Notes: generated by a model from the letters alone, not told the origin. Shown: positions 46,242-55,919, counted from the stretch's first letter. The stretch: DNA of 64,000 nt from Shinisaurus crocodilurus (GCA_021292165.1 CM037879.1:163672886-163736885), one strand, 5' to 3'. Program-made: numbers and translations.

Positions 46242-46885
46242 CAGCACCTTGCAGAAGTATTCACCCTCCTTTGACTTTTCCACATTTTGCTGTGTTACAA
46301 CCTAGAATTGAAATGGATTTAATTGGCATTGTTACCACTTGATGCACACAAGTAAACAAAAACAAACTGGCACTTGTTGGTTGCATAAGTATTCACCCCC
46401 TGTACTGACATGCCTAAATAAGCTCAGGTGCAACCCACTGCCTCCAGAAGTCACATACTGTACTGTAAGTAGTTGAATGGAGTCCACCTGTGTGCAATTC
46501 CAGTGCACATGATCTCAGATTAAATACACCTGTTTCTGGAAAGCCCCAGTGTTTGTAGGAGAGCATATCTAAACAAACAGCATCATGAAGACCAAGGAGC
46601 TATCAAAACAAAACAACTCAAGGATAACATTGTGCAGAAGCACTGATCAGGGTTGGGTTATAAAAAAATATCCCAAACTATGAACATCCCCCAGAGCACT
46701 ATTAAATCCATTATTAGAAAATGGAAAGAACATGGCTCAACCGCAACTCTGCCTAGAGAAGGCCGTCCACCAAAACTCAGTGACCGGATAAGGGGGGTAT
46801 TTGTCAGAGAAGCAACCAAGAGGCCAATGGTAACTCTAAAGTTGCTGGAGAGATCTGCAGCTGAGATGCCCCCAGTCATCTCTTC
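46242..46885 (+). mobile_element. Tc1-type DNA transposon, 5' part
   Basis: The element starts CAGCACCTTGCAGAAGTATT plus CACCCTCC after a TA. It repeats GCATAAGTATTCACCCCCTG as an internal direct repeat, as known Tc1 families of fishes and frogs do. The 5' UTR is followed by a broken transposase gene. The element is cut near 46866-46885, where the LTR of gypsy element B begins. The 3' part is not present in the window. Confidence 0.85.
46585..46885 (+). pseudogene. Tc1 transposase N-terminal fragment, frameshifted
   Basis: An ATG at 46585 opens with MKTKELSKQ. After a frameshift near 46640 the other frame reads GYKKISQTMNIPQSTIKSII, RKWKEHGSTATLPREGRPPK and FVREATKRPMVTLKLLERS. These are the paired-like DNA-binding helices and the GRPR-like linker of Tc1 transposases. 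The catalytic DDE domain is absent. The fragment cannot encode an active protein. Confidence 0.85.
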
Positions 46886-47661
46886 TGTGGTGGAGTGACA
46901 GGCAGAAGCCCAGGGAGGGGCCAACCTGAACATTCCAGAGGCTCTGATTGGCTGAAGCCGAGAGCATAGAACCCCAGGGAGTTGACAGTTAAGGGAGTTA
47001 GTTGTCAGTTGGGGAAGAGAGTGGGTTGGAGTGGAAGGTTAGTAGAGTAGGTAGGGAAAGGTGGTACTGAAGAGAAGAGTTCAGACAGGAAATCTAGTAC
47101 TAAGTTGTGAGAAAGCAAACGTGGAGCTGTTAGTATAGAACCCTTCACAGTTAGGGAGTGAAGGACCTTCTGTCTGAGGAAGAAGGTGAAACTCTGGACT
47201 AGTGTGAGGGACAGTTAAGTTCCCTGGTCTGATATTGTAACTTTCAAGTAACCAAGCCAAATTGATACAAAGAGCACTGTATAACATCTGCCTGCCTTTA
47301 ACCGGAATCTAAGCAAAGAACAAGTTTGAATGTAACTGTTGAAAATTCCAAGTTATCTGTTCCTGAGTTGAATATCTTTATTCAAAGTTCTTCTAATTCT
47401 CCAGAGTCTGACTGGTGACAGGAAAGTAAGGGAATTAACGGAGGGGCACCCTACTTCAAGTAATCAAATAAAACAAACTGCTTAAAAAAGACAAACAAAC
47501 GTGGGTGAACAGCTACATATAAGACCTAAGACACATAATCAGCTAACACAACTTTAAAAGACAGTTTAAAGTCTGAAGTGACCAATACAAAGGGGCACTT
47601 GGTGAGAGCGAAGTACTCATCGAGGGTGTGGGCTTTGGAGCGAGGGGTCCCGTCCGCTACA
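46886..47661 (+). repeat. 5' LTR of gypsy element B (776 bp)
   Basis: The LTR begins TGTGGTGGAGTGACAGGCAG and ends CCCGTCCGCTACA (TG...CA). It is immediately followed by a primer-binding-like sequence. The length is almost the same as that of the LTRs of element A, but the sequence is unrelated by eye. Short runs of AATAAAACAAAC near 47466 may serve for polyadenylation. The matching 3' LTR is not in the window. Confidence 0.7.
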
Positions 47662-47662
47662 G

Positions 47663-47680
47663 TGGTGGCAGCAGCGTCGT
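47663..47680 (+). promoter_or_regulatory. Putative tRNA primer-binding site of element B
   Basis: TGGTGGCAGCAGCGTCGT lies one base after the LTR and begins TGG, as expected for pairing with a tRNA CCA end. Element A has TGGTGGC at the same place. The primer tRNA is not identified. Confidence 0.55.
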
Positions 47681-47713
47681 GATTCGAAATAACCCACAAA
47701 ATAGTATACCCAC

Positions 47714-48487
47714 TGTGGAGGCTGATCTTACACCAACCCTCCAGGGTAGGCCACAGCCCCAATGTTCCCTGGACTGGCACACACCTCCCAAGGTCCCATA
47801 CACCAAACCGGTGTAGCAGCCCCAACCTTTAGACAAGGAACACACACCAAGAATACGTTGGGGACTTTATTAAAAAGTAAAAATAACAAGTTAGTCAGTG
47901 TAGGGTCTCCAATTGTCCAATATAAGTAAAATAATCCCTTATAAGAAAGGGCTAAAAGAAGGTAAGGGAAAAGGGGTGAGGTAGTTGTTGTGAGGAAAAG
48001 GGATTGGGAATAAAAAGGGACTCTAAAAGAATATAAAAACAAACCCCAAGAGTCTGCAAGAACAAAGCAAGTCAAACCAGGCCTAGCTTTTCCTAGCTAA
48101 CCTGTCAGAGTGGCATACCTGCCCAGATGGAACTTCCCAGCATCCACGCCCCAAAGGAAGAACCCTGAAGCCTTTTCCCCTAGCTCCTTTATTGCCACCA
48201 GGGTCCGTTTTCCCGCCCAGCGTTCACCAATCCTGTCTTCCTAACTGTCGGAGGGCCCCCCGCCCTTTCTCAGCTGTAGACACTTTCTCATGACTTCATC
48301 CCAATTAACGCCTGACCGTGCTTCTCAGCTCTGCAGCTCACCCTTATCTCCCAGGTGCTCCCAACCACCCTCCCAGTACATTCCAAAAGACTAAAGTAAA
48401 AATCCGTTAGCTAAACAGCAATGGGGGGGAAGGGACATCTAACAGGGTTTCCCTAAAGTCCCAGCTACTACAAGTCCCATCTTCACA
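47714..48487 (-). repeat. 3' LTR of element A (774 bp)
   Basis: On the + strand it runs from TGTGGAGGCTGATC to CCCATCTTCACA. Its antisense TTTATT near 47876 is a polyadenylation signal on the element's own strand. The LTR supplies the termination signals of element A. The 115-codon open frame inside both LTRs is not a known protein. Confidence 0.93.
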
Positions 48488-48498
48488 TCCCCCCCTTT
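48488..48498 (-). promoter_or_regulatory. Polypurine tract of element A
   Basis: On the - strand the bases just before the 3' LTR read AAAGGGGGGGA, a typical plus-strand DNA primer site of LTR retroelements. It directly abuts the LTR. Confidence 0.85.
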
Positions 48499-48545
48499 AA
48501 GGAGATGAGACTGGGAGGGAATTCCTGCCAGACCTCATCTTCTAC

Positions 48546-50732
48546 TTATTCTTCAGTGTGAATCCGAGACAAGCTATCCGCCAATACATTCGCCCTTCCC
48601 TTAATATGAACTACGGAAAATGTATAATCTTGTAAGGCCAGACTCCACCGTAACAATTTCCCATTCGAATTTTTCATTTTGTTTAGCCAACACAAAGGAG
48701 AATGATCAGTCTGTAATTGAAACGACCTCCCCCAAAGGTAAGGCCGTAATTCCCCCAAAGCCCACACGATGCCTAAACATTCTTTTTCAATGGTGGACAG
48801 ATTTCTTTCCCGAGGGATCAACTTCTTACTCAAATAGGACACCGGCAGCAGTTGCCGATCAGGTCCCTCCTGTAACAGCACAGCCCCAACCCCAGTTGCC
48901 GATGCATCTGTTTGTAACACAAAAGGAGAGGAAAAGTCAGGGGCTCTCAAGATAGGTGCTGCCGTTAATTTGTCTTTAAGAAGGTCAAAGGCCTGCTGGC
49001 ACCTTTTTGTCCAAATTACTCGCACTGGTTTTCTTTTCTGACACAAGTCCGTCAAAGACGCGGCAATAGTACTGTAATGTGGTACAAATCTCCGATAGTA
49101 GCCAGCTAGCCCCAGAAAAGATTGAACTTGTCTCTTAGTTTGGGGCACAGGCCAATCTCGGATGGCTTCCAACTTTGCTTCCAAAGGCTTGATATTTCCA
49201 CTCCCCACCCTATGGCCAAGGTACACCACCTCCCCCAAACCAAATTGACATTTTTGAGCTTTTATCGTTAACCCAGCTTCTGTAAGCCGCTCGAACACTT
49301 GTCGAAGATGATCCAGATGCTCTTCCCAAGTCTGCAAAAAAATGGCTAAATCATCTAAATAAGCACAGGCAAAGGCCCCCAGCCCATTCAACAGTTTATC
49401 CATTAGACGCATGAAGGTTAATGGTGCTGATTGGAGACCAAACGGAAGGACGGTGAACTCGAATAGCCCTTTATGGGTAACAAAAGCAGTTTTGGGGGCA
49501 TCCTCTTCTGCCAGAGGCACCTGCCAATATCCCTTAGTCAAGTCCAAAGTGGTAATGTACTTGGCTGTTCCCAATTGTTCTATCAGATGGTCTGCTCTGG
49601 GCATGGGGTAGGGGTCTAGATGTGTCAATTCATTAATTTTTCTAAAATCTATACAAAATCTCACTTCTTGGGACTGCTTCTTGCTCACCAGTACAATAGG
49701 AGAAGACCACATGCTCTGGGACGGTCTAATAACACCCAGATCTAACATAGACTGTAATTCCTGTTCAATAATTTCTGCATGTCGGCCTGTAGCTCGATAG
49801 GGATAGGAGCGCACGGGAGCATGTTCCCCTGTCAGAATGGCATGTTGTACTAACGTCGTTCTCCCTGGAATGCTGGAAAACAAAGGAGCAAAATCTGTAA
49901 TTAATTGCTGCAATCCTTGGCGTTGCTGTAGGGGAAAAGTTAAAGGCCAGTGTATTTCCTCTATCCCTCCTTTCTGTTGACATTCTTCTAACAGATCCAA
50001 AGGCCCATCCAGCTCTTCGGGCCCAGGCTGAAGGGGAAACACAAAATCTTTCCGGTCCACATACCGCTTAAGCATATTGACATGAAAAACCTTCGGCAAT
50101 CGCGAGGTCTCTGCATTCTGCAGCAGATAGTTGACTTCCCCCAGCCGTTTTTTCACAGTCAAAGGCCCTTCCCACTTAAGGGTTAACTTATCGGGCTTAA
50201 CCGGTTTGAGAACAAGAACCTGGTCTCCGGGCTGAAACACTCGGACTTGGGCAGTTTGATCATACCACGCCTTTTGCGTGCCTTGAGCTTGGGCTAAATG
50301 CTCCTGCGTCACTTGTTGTACCTCTCTGAGAGTATTCTGTAGCATTTGCATAAAACTTATAACATTCTGAGAGGAACTGGCCACCTTTTGTTCCCACTCT
50401 TCTCTAAGCATAGTCAGAGGACCTCTGAGTTCCCGGCCAAACATTAGCTCATTCGGAGAAAACCCCAAGCTTTCCTGAGGGGCATCTCGATACGCAAATA
50501 AGAGCATGGGAAGCCCTTGATCCCAGTCTTTAGGGTGGTTTGTCACATAGGCTCGAATCATCTTTCCCAGGGTCTGATTGAACCTCTCCACTAGCCCATT
50601 TGTCTGATGATGATAGGGTACAGAGAAACATTGCTCTAGCCCTCCCAGTTCCCACATCTTTTGCATTAGTTGAGACACAAATCCAGGTCCCTGGTCTGAA
50701 AGTACTACTTTGGGCATACCCAGCGGGCACAA
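48546..50732 (-). CDS. Element A pol: integrase C-half, reverse transcriptase, RNase H
   Basis: An unbroken frame of 728 codons. It starts inside the integrase core with VVLSDQGPGF (second catalytic Asp) and YHHQTNGLVERFNQTLGKM (catalytic Glu). KLTLKWEGPL near residue 180 resembles a GPY/F module. Reverse transcriptase follows from about residue 310: FCIDFRKINEL, LDLTKGYWQVPL, VLPFGLQSAP and AYLDDLAIF (the YxDD active site). RNase H has LQTDASATGVGAVLL, STIEKECLGIVWAL and LQTDHSPLCWL. Integrase before reverse transcriptase is the reverse of ordinary gypsy. The ATG at 50732 is only the first in frame, because the true upstream part lies in another frame (50705-51085). Confidence 0.9.
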   Translation of the reverse strand: MCPLGMPKVVLSDQGPGFVSQLMQKMWELGGLEQCFSVPYHHQTNGLVERFNQTLGKMIRAYVTNHPKDWDQGLPMLLFAYRDAPQESLGFSPNELMFGRELRGPLTMLREEWEQKVASSSQNVISFMQMLQNTLREVQQVTQEHLAQAQGTQKAWYDQTAQVRVFQPGDQVLVLKPVKPDKLTLKWEGPLTVKKRLGEVNYLLQNAETSRLPKVFHVNMLKRYVDRKDFVFPLQPGPEELDGPLDLLEECQQKGGIEEIHWPLTFPLQQRQGLQQLITDFAPLFSSIPGRTTLVQHAILTGEHAPVRSYPYRATGRHAEIIEQELQSMLDLGVIRPSQSMWSSPIVLVSKKQSQEVRFCIDFRKINELTHLDPYPMPRADHLIEQLGTAKYITTLDLTKGYWQVPLAEEDAPKTAFVTHKGLFEFTVLPFGLQSAPLTFMRLMDKLLNGLGAFACAYLDDLAIFLQTWEEHLDHLRQVFERLTEAGLTIKAQKCQFGLGEVVYLGHRVGSGNIKPLEAKLEAIRDWPVPQTKRQVQSFLGLAGYYRRFVPHYSTIAASLTDLCQKRKPVRVIWTKRCQQAFDLLKDKLTAAPILRAPDFSSPFVLQTDASATGVGAVLLQEGPDRQLLPVSYLSKKLIPRERNLSTIEKECLGIVWALGELRPYLWGRSFQLQTDHSPLCWLNKMKNSNGKLLRWSLALQDYTFSVVHIKGRANVLADSLSRIHTEE

Positions 50733-51085
50733 ATAGTTAATAAAATCTTAACCAAAGTAGAAGCAGTGATTGATGTTAACGGTACAGCTTCTGCATAGCG
50801 AGTTGCGAAATCCACAACCGTGAGAATGAATTTTTTTCCTGTCTTGGTGGGCGTCTGGAAAGGCCCCAATATATCCACAGCAATTTTTTCAAAGGGAGTC
50901 TCTATTCGGGGAAGGGGCTGTAAAGGGGCTTTAGGGTGATCTTTATTGAACCCCACTCTTTGGCAGGTGTCACAAGAGCGACAATAGTTTTTCACGGCTT
51001 CGGCCACTGAAGGCCAATAAAATTCATTAGACACCTTGTGCAAAGTCCGTTTCCTCCCCAAATGCCCCCCCCCACGCAGTGGCAT
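50705..51085 (-). pseudogene. Element A integrase N-terminal half, frameshifted at both ends
   Basis: This frame encodes KVSNEFYWPSVAEAVKNYCR then SCDTCQRVGFNKDHPKAPL, the C-C half of the HHCC zinc domain. IAVDILGPFQT and FILTVVDFATRYAEAVPL follow, including the first catalytic Asp. The HxxxH part is in the preceding frame (51027-52472), cut at a run of nine C (51065-51073). The next frameshift is near 50720-50735, where ...LLTICARW passes into PKVVLSDQG. Both breaks inactivate the protein as read. The first could be a homopolymer sequencing error. Confidence 0.85.
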
Positions 51086-52329
51086 GAGCCAACTGTAAGA
51101 CCGGTTCTCGAAACCCTTGTGGCACCACTAACTGGCGATAAATCTTCCACCTTTGTCCAACTCCTTTTGGTGCAAACTCTCGGTATAAGACTCCTGCCTC
51201 CCAAAAGAACCGAACAGGATGTTGAGGCGTCACGGTAGCCACCTGGTTTTCAGCCGCCTCCCTGCACTCCTGCAAGGACGGATCTTGGTTTTGAGCCTCT
51301 ACAAAGGCAGTGGAGCGAAGATTCCCTGAAAGGATTTCTTCTCTCTCCACCACATCCTCTTCGCCTGCCGGCAGTAAATCTTTTCCCTGCTGTTTAGCTG
51401 ACTCTGGCTCTGCTGGGTCTCCGTCCCCCTCCCTTGCCCGTCCGTCCGTAGCTGTCGCCTCCCCCTCAGCAGGGGGGCAAGATTCTACTGTCTGGGCAGG
51501 GAATACGGGGTCTGGGGAGGCCTGCTTCGTCTTAATTGTTTGACTCCGAGTCACCGCTAAAACAGGGGCTTGACTGGCCAAGAAAGCCAGATCATTTCCA
51601 ATAAGAAACGTAGTAAATTCAGTTTCATGTACTAACAAGTCCAATTCTCCTTTCCAATTTTTGTATTCTAACGGTATTCTGGCCAAAGGCATGGCAATGG
51701 GGGGAGAGTTACAAGGAGTGATGGTAAAGAATTGTCCCTCTAGCATTTGTCCTGGCTTCACCAAACTCCGGTCAATAGTGGAAAGGGCAGCCCCACTGTC
51801 TCTCCAGCCCTGTCCCCATTGCCCATTAATTTTAAGAGACTCACAGAATTGTAGCTGGCTCCACTTGACTTGTCCCGGTTGAACCAAAGCCATCGCCGGC
51901 TCCTTTCTCTTCCGTGACGGTGAATGCCTGGCTGCTACTCCATTTCCGGGAATACGCGGGACTGGATCTTCTCCCTCTCCCTCGCTGGCCCCACTCCAAT
52001 CCGAGGCTTCTCCGGGGGAGTCAGCGAGAGGCACTGGTCTCACAGCACCCACTTTAGCAGCTGCTTCTTTTTGCAACTTGGCTTTTAATTTGGGGCAGTC
52101 TCGACGCATATGACCTTCACCTTTACAATAAAAACACCCGGTCGTCGGGGTCGAAGTAGCTTTGGGCCCGATTCCTCCTCCAGTTGGTCCTCCTGACTTC
52201 ATTGGATTTGGTGTCTCACCCTTTCCGCCGCCTCCCGCCGGCTTGGCTGGGGTGGTTCGATTGCTGCTTCCACCCTTCCGATAAACTCCCATCTGGTCCG
52301 CAAGCAGCGCCGCTTGCTGGAGGGTGGTC
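51065..52329 (-). pseudogene. Element A gag 3' part, zinc knuckle and protease
   Basis: After the LINE fragment the gag frame resumes with TLQQAALLADQMGVYRKGG. It contains a CCHC zinc knuckle (CFYCKGEGHMRRDC). An aspartic protease follows, with active site DSGAALSTID, IPLEYKNWKGELDLLVHE and TFLIGNDLAF. It ends in the start of integrase (LVVPQGFREPVLQLAHATAW). The open frame formally begins in the LINE fragment at 52472. Gag knuckles bind the genomic RNA and the protease cuts the polyprotein. It stops at 51027 through the frameshift at the nine-C run. Confidence 0.88.
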
Positions 52330-52701
52330 ATCATCATCAGGCGATCACTCGTGACCGAGTAAGATTGTCTTCTGGGATAAAAGGAGGAAATTCTAAAGAA
52401 GATTGTGTAGACTCTAGCGATGGGTCCGTAAGTGACTGTGGAGGCCAATTCTAGATCCACACAGCTTCCCACAGTGAGGACACAGGTTACCAGATAGAAG
52501 ATGGTCCTGTAAAGGATTTATTTGACGTGCTTTTCGCTTAGCACGTTTCTCCCTTTCACCTTGCATTCGGGCTTTTTCAAAGTCCATGGAACCTTTGTGA
52601 AAGGCCAACCTCCATTTAGATCGTTCATGGGCCAGAGCTTCCCAGTTTTCGATGTTTATATTGCATTTTTTTAGATTAGCCTTATGAACATCTTTAAACC
52701 T
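52330..52701 (-). mobile_element. LINE 3'-end fragment (372 bp) inside element A gag
   Basis: This segment matches 40754-41126 at all but about four positions. It runs from FKDVHKANLKKCNINIENWE to the LINE stop after the zinc finger (CPHCGKLCGSRIGLHSHLR) and on to its (GAT)n tail. Gag sequence lies on both sides: ALEQFYAVLPEG before and TLQQAALLADQ after. By comparison with other SCAN-like capsids, about a dozen gag residues are missing at the junction. No target duplication is visible. Confidence 0.85.
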
Positions 52702-53604
52702 TCCTTCGGGAAGAACGGCATAAAACTGTTCTAAGGCCACCAGCTCCCGCAAATCTCGAAAGGAGGCAGCTTGAGCCGTCTCCAACCATAAATCCAGGGA
52801 CCTCCGCAGCCTCGTTGCCGTGGAGACAAAACCCTCACCGGGCTCAGCCTTAATTTCTCTGAAATGTTGCCGACACCTCTCGGCCGAAAGGCAAAAAGTT
52901 TGTCTGACTAGTTCTTTAAACTGTCCATAGTTATGCGTATCCTCTCGCGGGACGCTGTACAACAGTTGAGCCAGACAGCCAGAGTCTCGTGATCGAAGGG
53001 CTGACATCCAGCTGCCACGGGGAATACGCTCATCTTCGCAGGCAATTTCAAACAAGCCCAAATATTCCAACGGATCCTGCCCCTCGTGAAAACGGGGCAG
53101 ATCCTTGAAGTTTGGCTTCTCAGGATGAACAGTTCCAGTGTGTTTTGCCAACTGGTTTTGCAGAAGGTCAACTTGCTTTTGTAATTCTCTTTCTCTGGAC
53201 GTAGGCCTGGGGCGAGACAGGTCTTTTTGTCTCTCTCTCTCCTTGGAAGTAGATCTGGGACGAGACAGGTTCGGGATCCTCCGGGTCCGCCGGAGGGGAA
53301 CCGCTGTTGCTCCCTCTTCTTCTCCTTGGTCACTCCCGCTGCCCGTACTCCACCTCCGGGACCTGGAGATCTCCCCTCGGCCCCTAGATTCCACCATCCA
53401 GTCTGCCAAGCGAGATGGGATCGACACCCTTCTCTCTTCACCCTCCTCGCCTTCCCAGTCAACAGTCACTTCAATAGGAGGGGCAACTCGAGGAACCTCA
53501 ACTGGTAAAATTTCCTCCCGGTCCAACACCGGCGGATCGTCTGCCGCCTCTGCTCCCAGCAGGGGTCGGTCCTGATCCAACAGAGCAGACTCCATTTCTG
53601 CCAT
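52702..53604 (-). pseudogene. Element A gag 5' part with SCAN-like capsid domain
   Basis: The frame begins MAEMESALLDQDRPLLGAEA with an acidic N-terminus and a basic, Arg/Ser-rich stretch. A capsid-like region follows (LPRFHEGQDPLEYLGLFEIA, YSVPREDTHNYGQFKELVRQ). The end, FREIKAEPGEGFVSTATRLR then SLDLWLET and LRELVALEQFYAVLPEG, has the pattern of the SCAN domain, which is known to derive from Gmr1-type gag. The frame then continues without a stop through 94 codons of the LINE fragment, to 52414. Gag would form the particle core, but the break removes the knuckle from this frame. Confidence 0.88.
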
Positions 53605-53683
53605 GAAAACTTTTCCCTATCTGGAAAATAACAAACCCTTGCCTGGTTTGACAAACAAATGTTCCTCAGGTGGGCTGCAAAAT

Positions 53684-53701
53684 CCGACCGCTAAGCCACC
53701 A
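53684..53701 (-). promoter_or_regulatory. Putative tRNA primer-binding site of element A
   Basis: On the - strand the bases directly after the 5' LTR read TGGTGGCTTAGCGGTCGG. The TGG start fits a tRNA CCA end. It shares TGGTGGC with element B. The primer tRNA is not identified. Confidence 0.6.
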
Positions 53702-54478
53702 TGTGAAGGAGGCTGATCTTACACCAACCCTCCAGGGTAGGCCACAGCCCCAATGTTCCCTGGACTGGCACACACCTCCCAAGGTCCCATACACCAAACC
53801 GGTGTAGCAGCCCCAACCTTTAGACAAGGAACACACACCAAGAGTACGTTGGAGACTTTATTAAAAAGTAAAAATAACAAGTTAGTCAGTGTAGGGTCTC
53901 CAATTGTCCAATATAAGTAAAATAATCCCTTATAAGAAAGGGCTAAAAGGAGGTAAGGGAAAAGGGGTGAGGTAGTTGTTGTGAGGAAAAGGGATTGGGA
54001 ATAAAAAGGGACTCTAAAAGAATATAAAAACAAACCCCAAGAGTCTGCAAGAACAAAGCAAGTCAAACCAGGCCTAGCTTTTCCTAGCTAACCTGTCAGA
54101 GTGGCATACCTGCCCAGATGGAACTTCCCAGCATCCACGCCCCAAAGGAAGAACCCTGAAGCCTTTTCCCCTAGCTCCTTTATTGCCACCAGGGTCTGTT
54201 TTCCCGCCCAGCGTTCACCAATCCTGTCTTCCTAACTGTCGGAGGGCCCCCCGCCCTTTCTCAGCTGTAGACACTTTCTCATGACTTCATCCCAATTAAC
54301 GCCTGACCGTGCTTCTCAGCTCTGCAGCTCACCCTTATCTCCCAGGTGCTCCCAACCACCCTCCCAGTACATTCCAAAAGACTAAAGTAAAAATCCGTTA
54401 GCTAAACAGCAATGGGGGGGAAGGGACATCTAACAGGGTTTCCCTAAAGTCCCAGCTACTACAAGTCCCATCTTCACA
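53702..54478 (-). repeat. 5' LTR of element A (777 bp)
   Basis: This LTR is nearly identical to 47714-48487, with about four substitutions. It has a 3-base difference at its inner edge (TGTGAAGGAGGCTG against TGTGGAGGCTG). Transcription of element A would start here and run toward lower coordinates. Confidence 0.93.
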
Positions 54479-54555
54479 CCCACTAAGTTAGTAACCAAAT
54501 ACAAACAAGTATTTGTAAAGTTTAAAAGGAAATAAAACAAATTTCCTGTCAGAAA

Positions 54556-55686
54556 ATGCCTAATCCTAGAAGGACAGCAGAAGCACGGGGAGATGCTCAG
54601 GGAACATCCCTTGAGGGAGTTTCTGAGGAAACTCCTAACCAAGAGTTAGAGATAATGAAAATCAAGCTTGAGATGGCTAGAATTGAAGCAGAAAAAGCTA
54701 AGATTCAGGCAGAAAACGAGAAAGCTAAGATTCAGGCGGAACAAGAAAAAGTTAAGATTCAGTTTCAGGAGGAACAAGAAAAAGTTACGTTTCAGTTTCA
54801 GGAGGAACAAGAAAAAGTTAAGATTCAGTTTCAGGCAGAACAAGAGCTAGCTAAGATTCAGGCAGAAAATCAGAAGGCTAAGCTTCAGGCAGAAAATGAG
54901 ATGGCCAGAATTCAATCTGATGAGAGAAGGGATCGAGAGAGAATTCAAACAGAGAAAGAACAACAATTAGCTAAGATGGAACATGAGAGAGACATGATTC
55001 AATTAAGGTCACAATATCCAGAACCAATTAGACCAAGAGAAAATACCTCAGGAGATCAGAAGAGATTCCCTCGTTACCAAAGGGGTGATGATGTAGAAGC
55101 ATTCCTATTTAGCTTTGAAAGAACATGTAAAGATCTAAATATTCCTGATGAGGAAAAGATGATGTATTTATGCCCACAAATCTGTGGAGCCCTCAGTGAA
55201 GTTTATTCTGAAATGCGTGAGGAAGAAACCTCAGATTACTTTTTATTTAAGGACAGAGTGAGGGTACGATTTGGGCTGACTGCTGAACAAAGCAGGAAAA
55301 CGTTCAGAGAACTAAAAAGAAAACCTAATGAAACATTCGCACAGTTAGGTTGTCAGTTGGACCGAGCTCTAAGGAGATGGATTGAGGGAAGTAAGGTGAC
55401 AACTTTTGAACAATTACAACAGTTGATTGGTTTGGAACAGTTTTTAAAGCATGCACCTTCACAACTAAGCTGGTTTCTGAGGGACAAGAAATTAAAAACT
55501 GTGGGGGAAGCCGCTGTACTGCTTGATGAGATAGAAGGAGATATGGGGGGAACCTTATTTCCACCCTCCTTCAAGAAAAGCAAAGTGTGGGGCTCTCCAG
55601 AGAAACCAGAACAACATCCAGCTAATCCTCTGAGGAGAAATAATCCTATGCCCAACAGAATGGGAGGGATTATGTTTTTACTGTAA
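54556..55686 (+). pseudogene. Element B gag with coiled-coil repeats and SCAN-like domain
   Basis: A frame of 376 codons from MPNPRRTAEARGDAQGTSLE. Residues about 35-150 are a charged coiled coil built from tandem units such as AKIQAENEKAKIQAEQEKV, with matching DNA repeats at 54690-54960. A capsid-like part follows (FPRYQRGDDVEAFLFSFERT) and then a SCAN-like region: TFRELKRKPNETFAQLGCQL, LQQLIGLEQFLKHAPSQL. The frame shifts just before the zinc knuckle, CFYCNQEGHVKSQC, which is read in another frame at 55673-55714. Element B gag is therefore broken. Confidence 0.85.
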
Positions 55687-55714
55687 CCAAGAGGGGCATG
55701 TAAAATCTCAATGC
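55673..55714 (+). pseudogene. Element B CCHC zinc knuckle, out of frame with gag
   Basis: CFYCNQEGHVKSQC fits CX2CX4HX4C exactly. It lies one frame off the preceding gag ORF, so a small indel just upstream separates nucleic-acid binding from the capsid part. Confidence 0.8.
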
Positions 55715-55919
55715 CCCAAACTCATGAAACCCAGTTACCAAAATCCTGTCAGAAATGTTCCCGCCAAAACTGTAAAGCTGGTGAACAAGCCAGAACCCGT
55801 GCAAACGTGAGTCTAAACTACACTCTTCCAATGAAGAACCAATTCTAACTGAAAAACCATCAAGAGTATTACAGGTCTGGAAGGTTAAAGAAGCATTAAA
55901 CCAAGACTATAGGGAAGAG

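Larger units (their letters stand above)
47714..54478 (-). mobile_element. Gmr1-like Ty3/gypsy element A, complete with two LTRs
   Basis: A 6.77-kb element on the - strand. Its LTRs (53702-54478 and 47714-48487) differ at about four positions plus a 3-base indel, roughly 0.5 percent, so it is young. CCCAC flanks both sides exactly (47709-47713 and 54479-54483), showing insertion into the leader of element B. The order along the - strand is gag, zinc knuckle, protease, integrase, reverse transcriptase, RNase H. A LINE fragment in gag and two frameshifts in integrase make it non-autonomous as read. Confidence 0.93.

Noticed and set aside
47728..48075. 115-codon hydrophobic open frame repeated at 53719-54066
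   Set aside because: It lies wholly inside the two LTRs of element A, which explains the repetition. There is no known LTR-encoded protein of this kind and the composition is biased.
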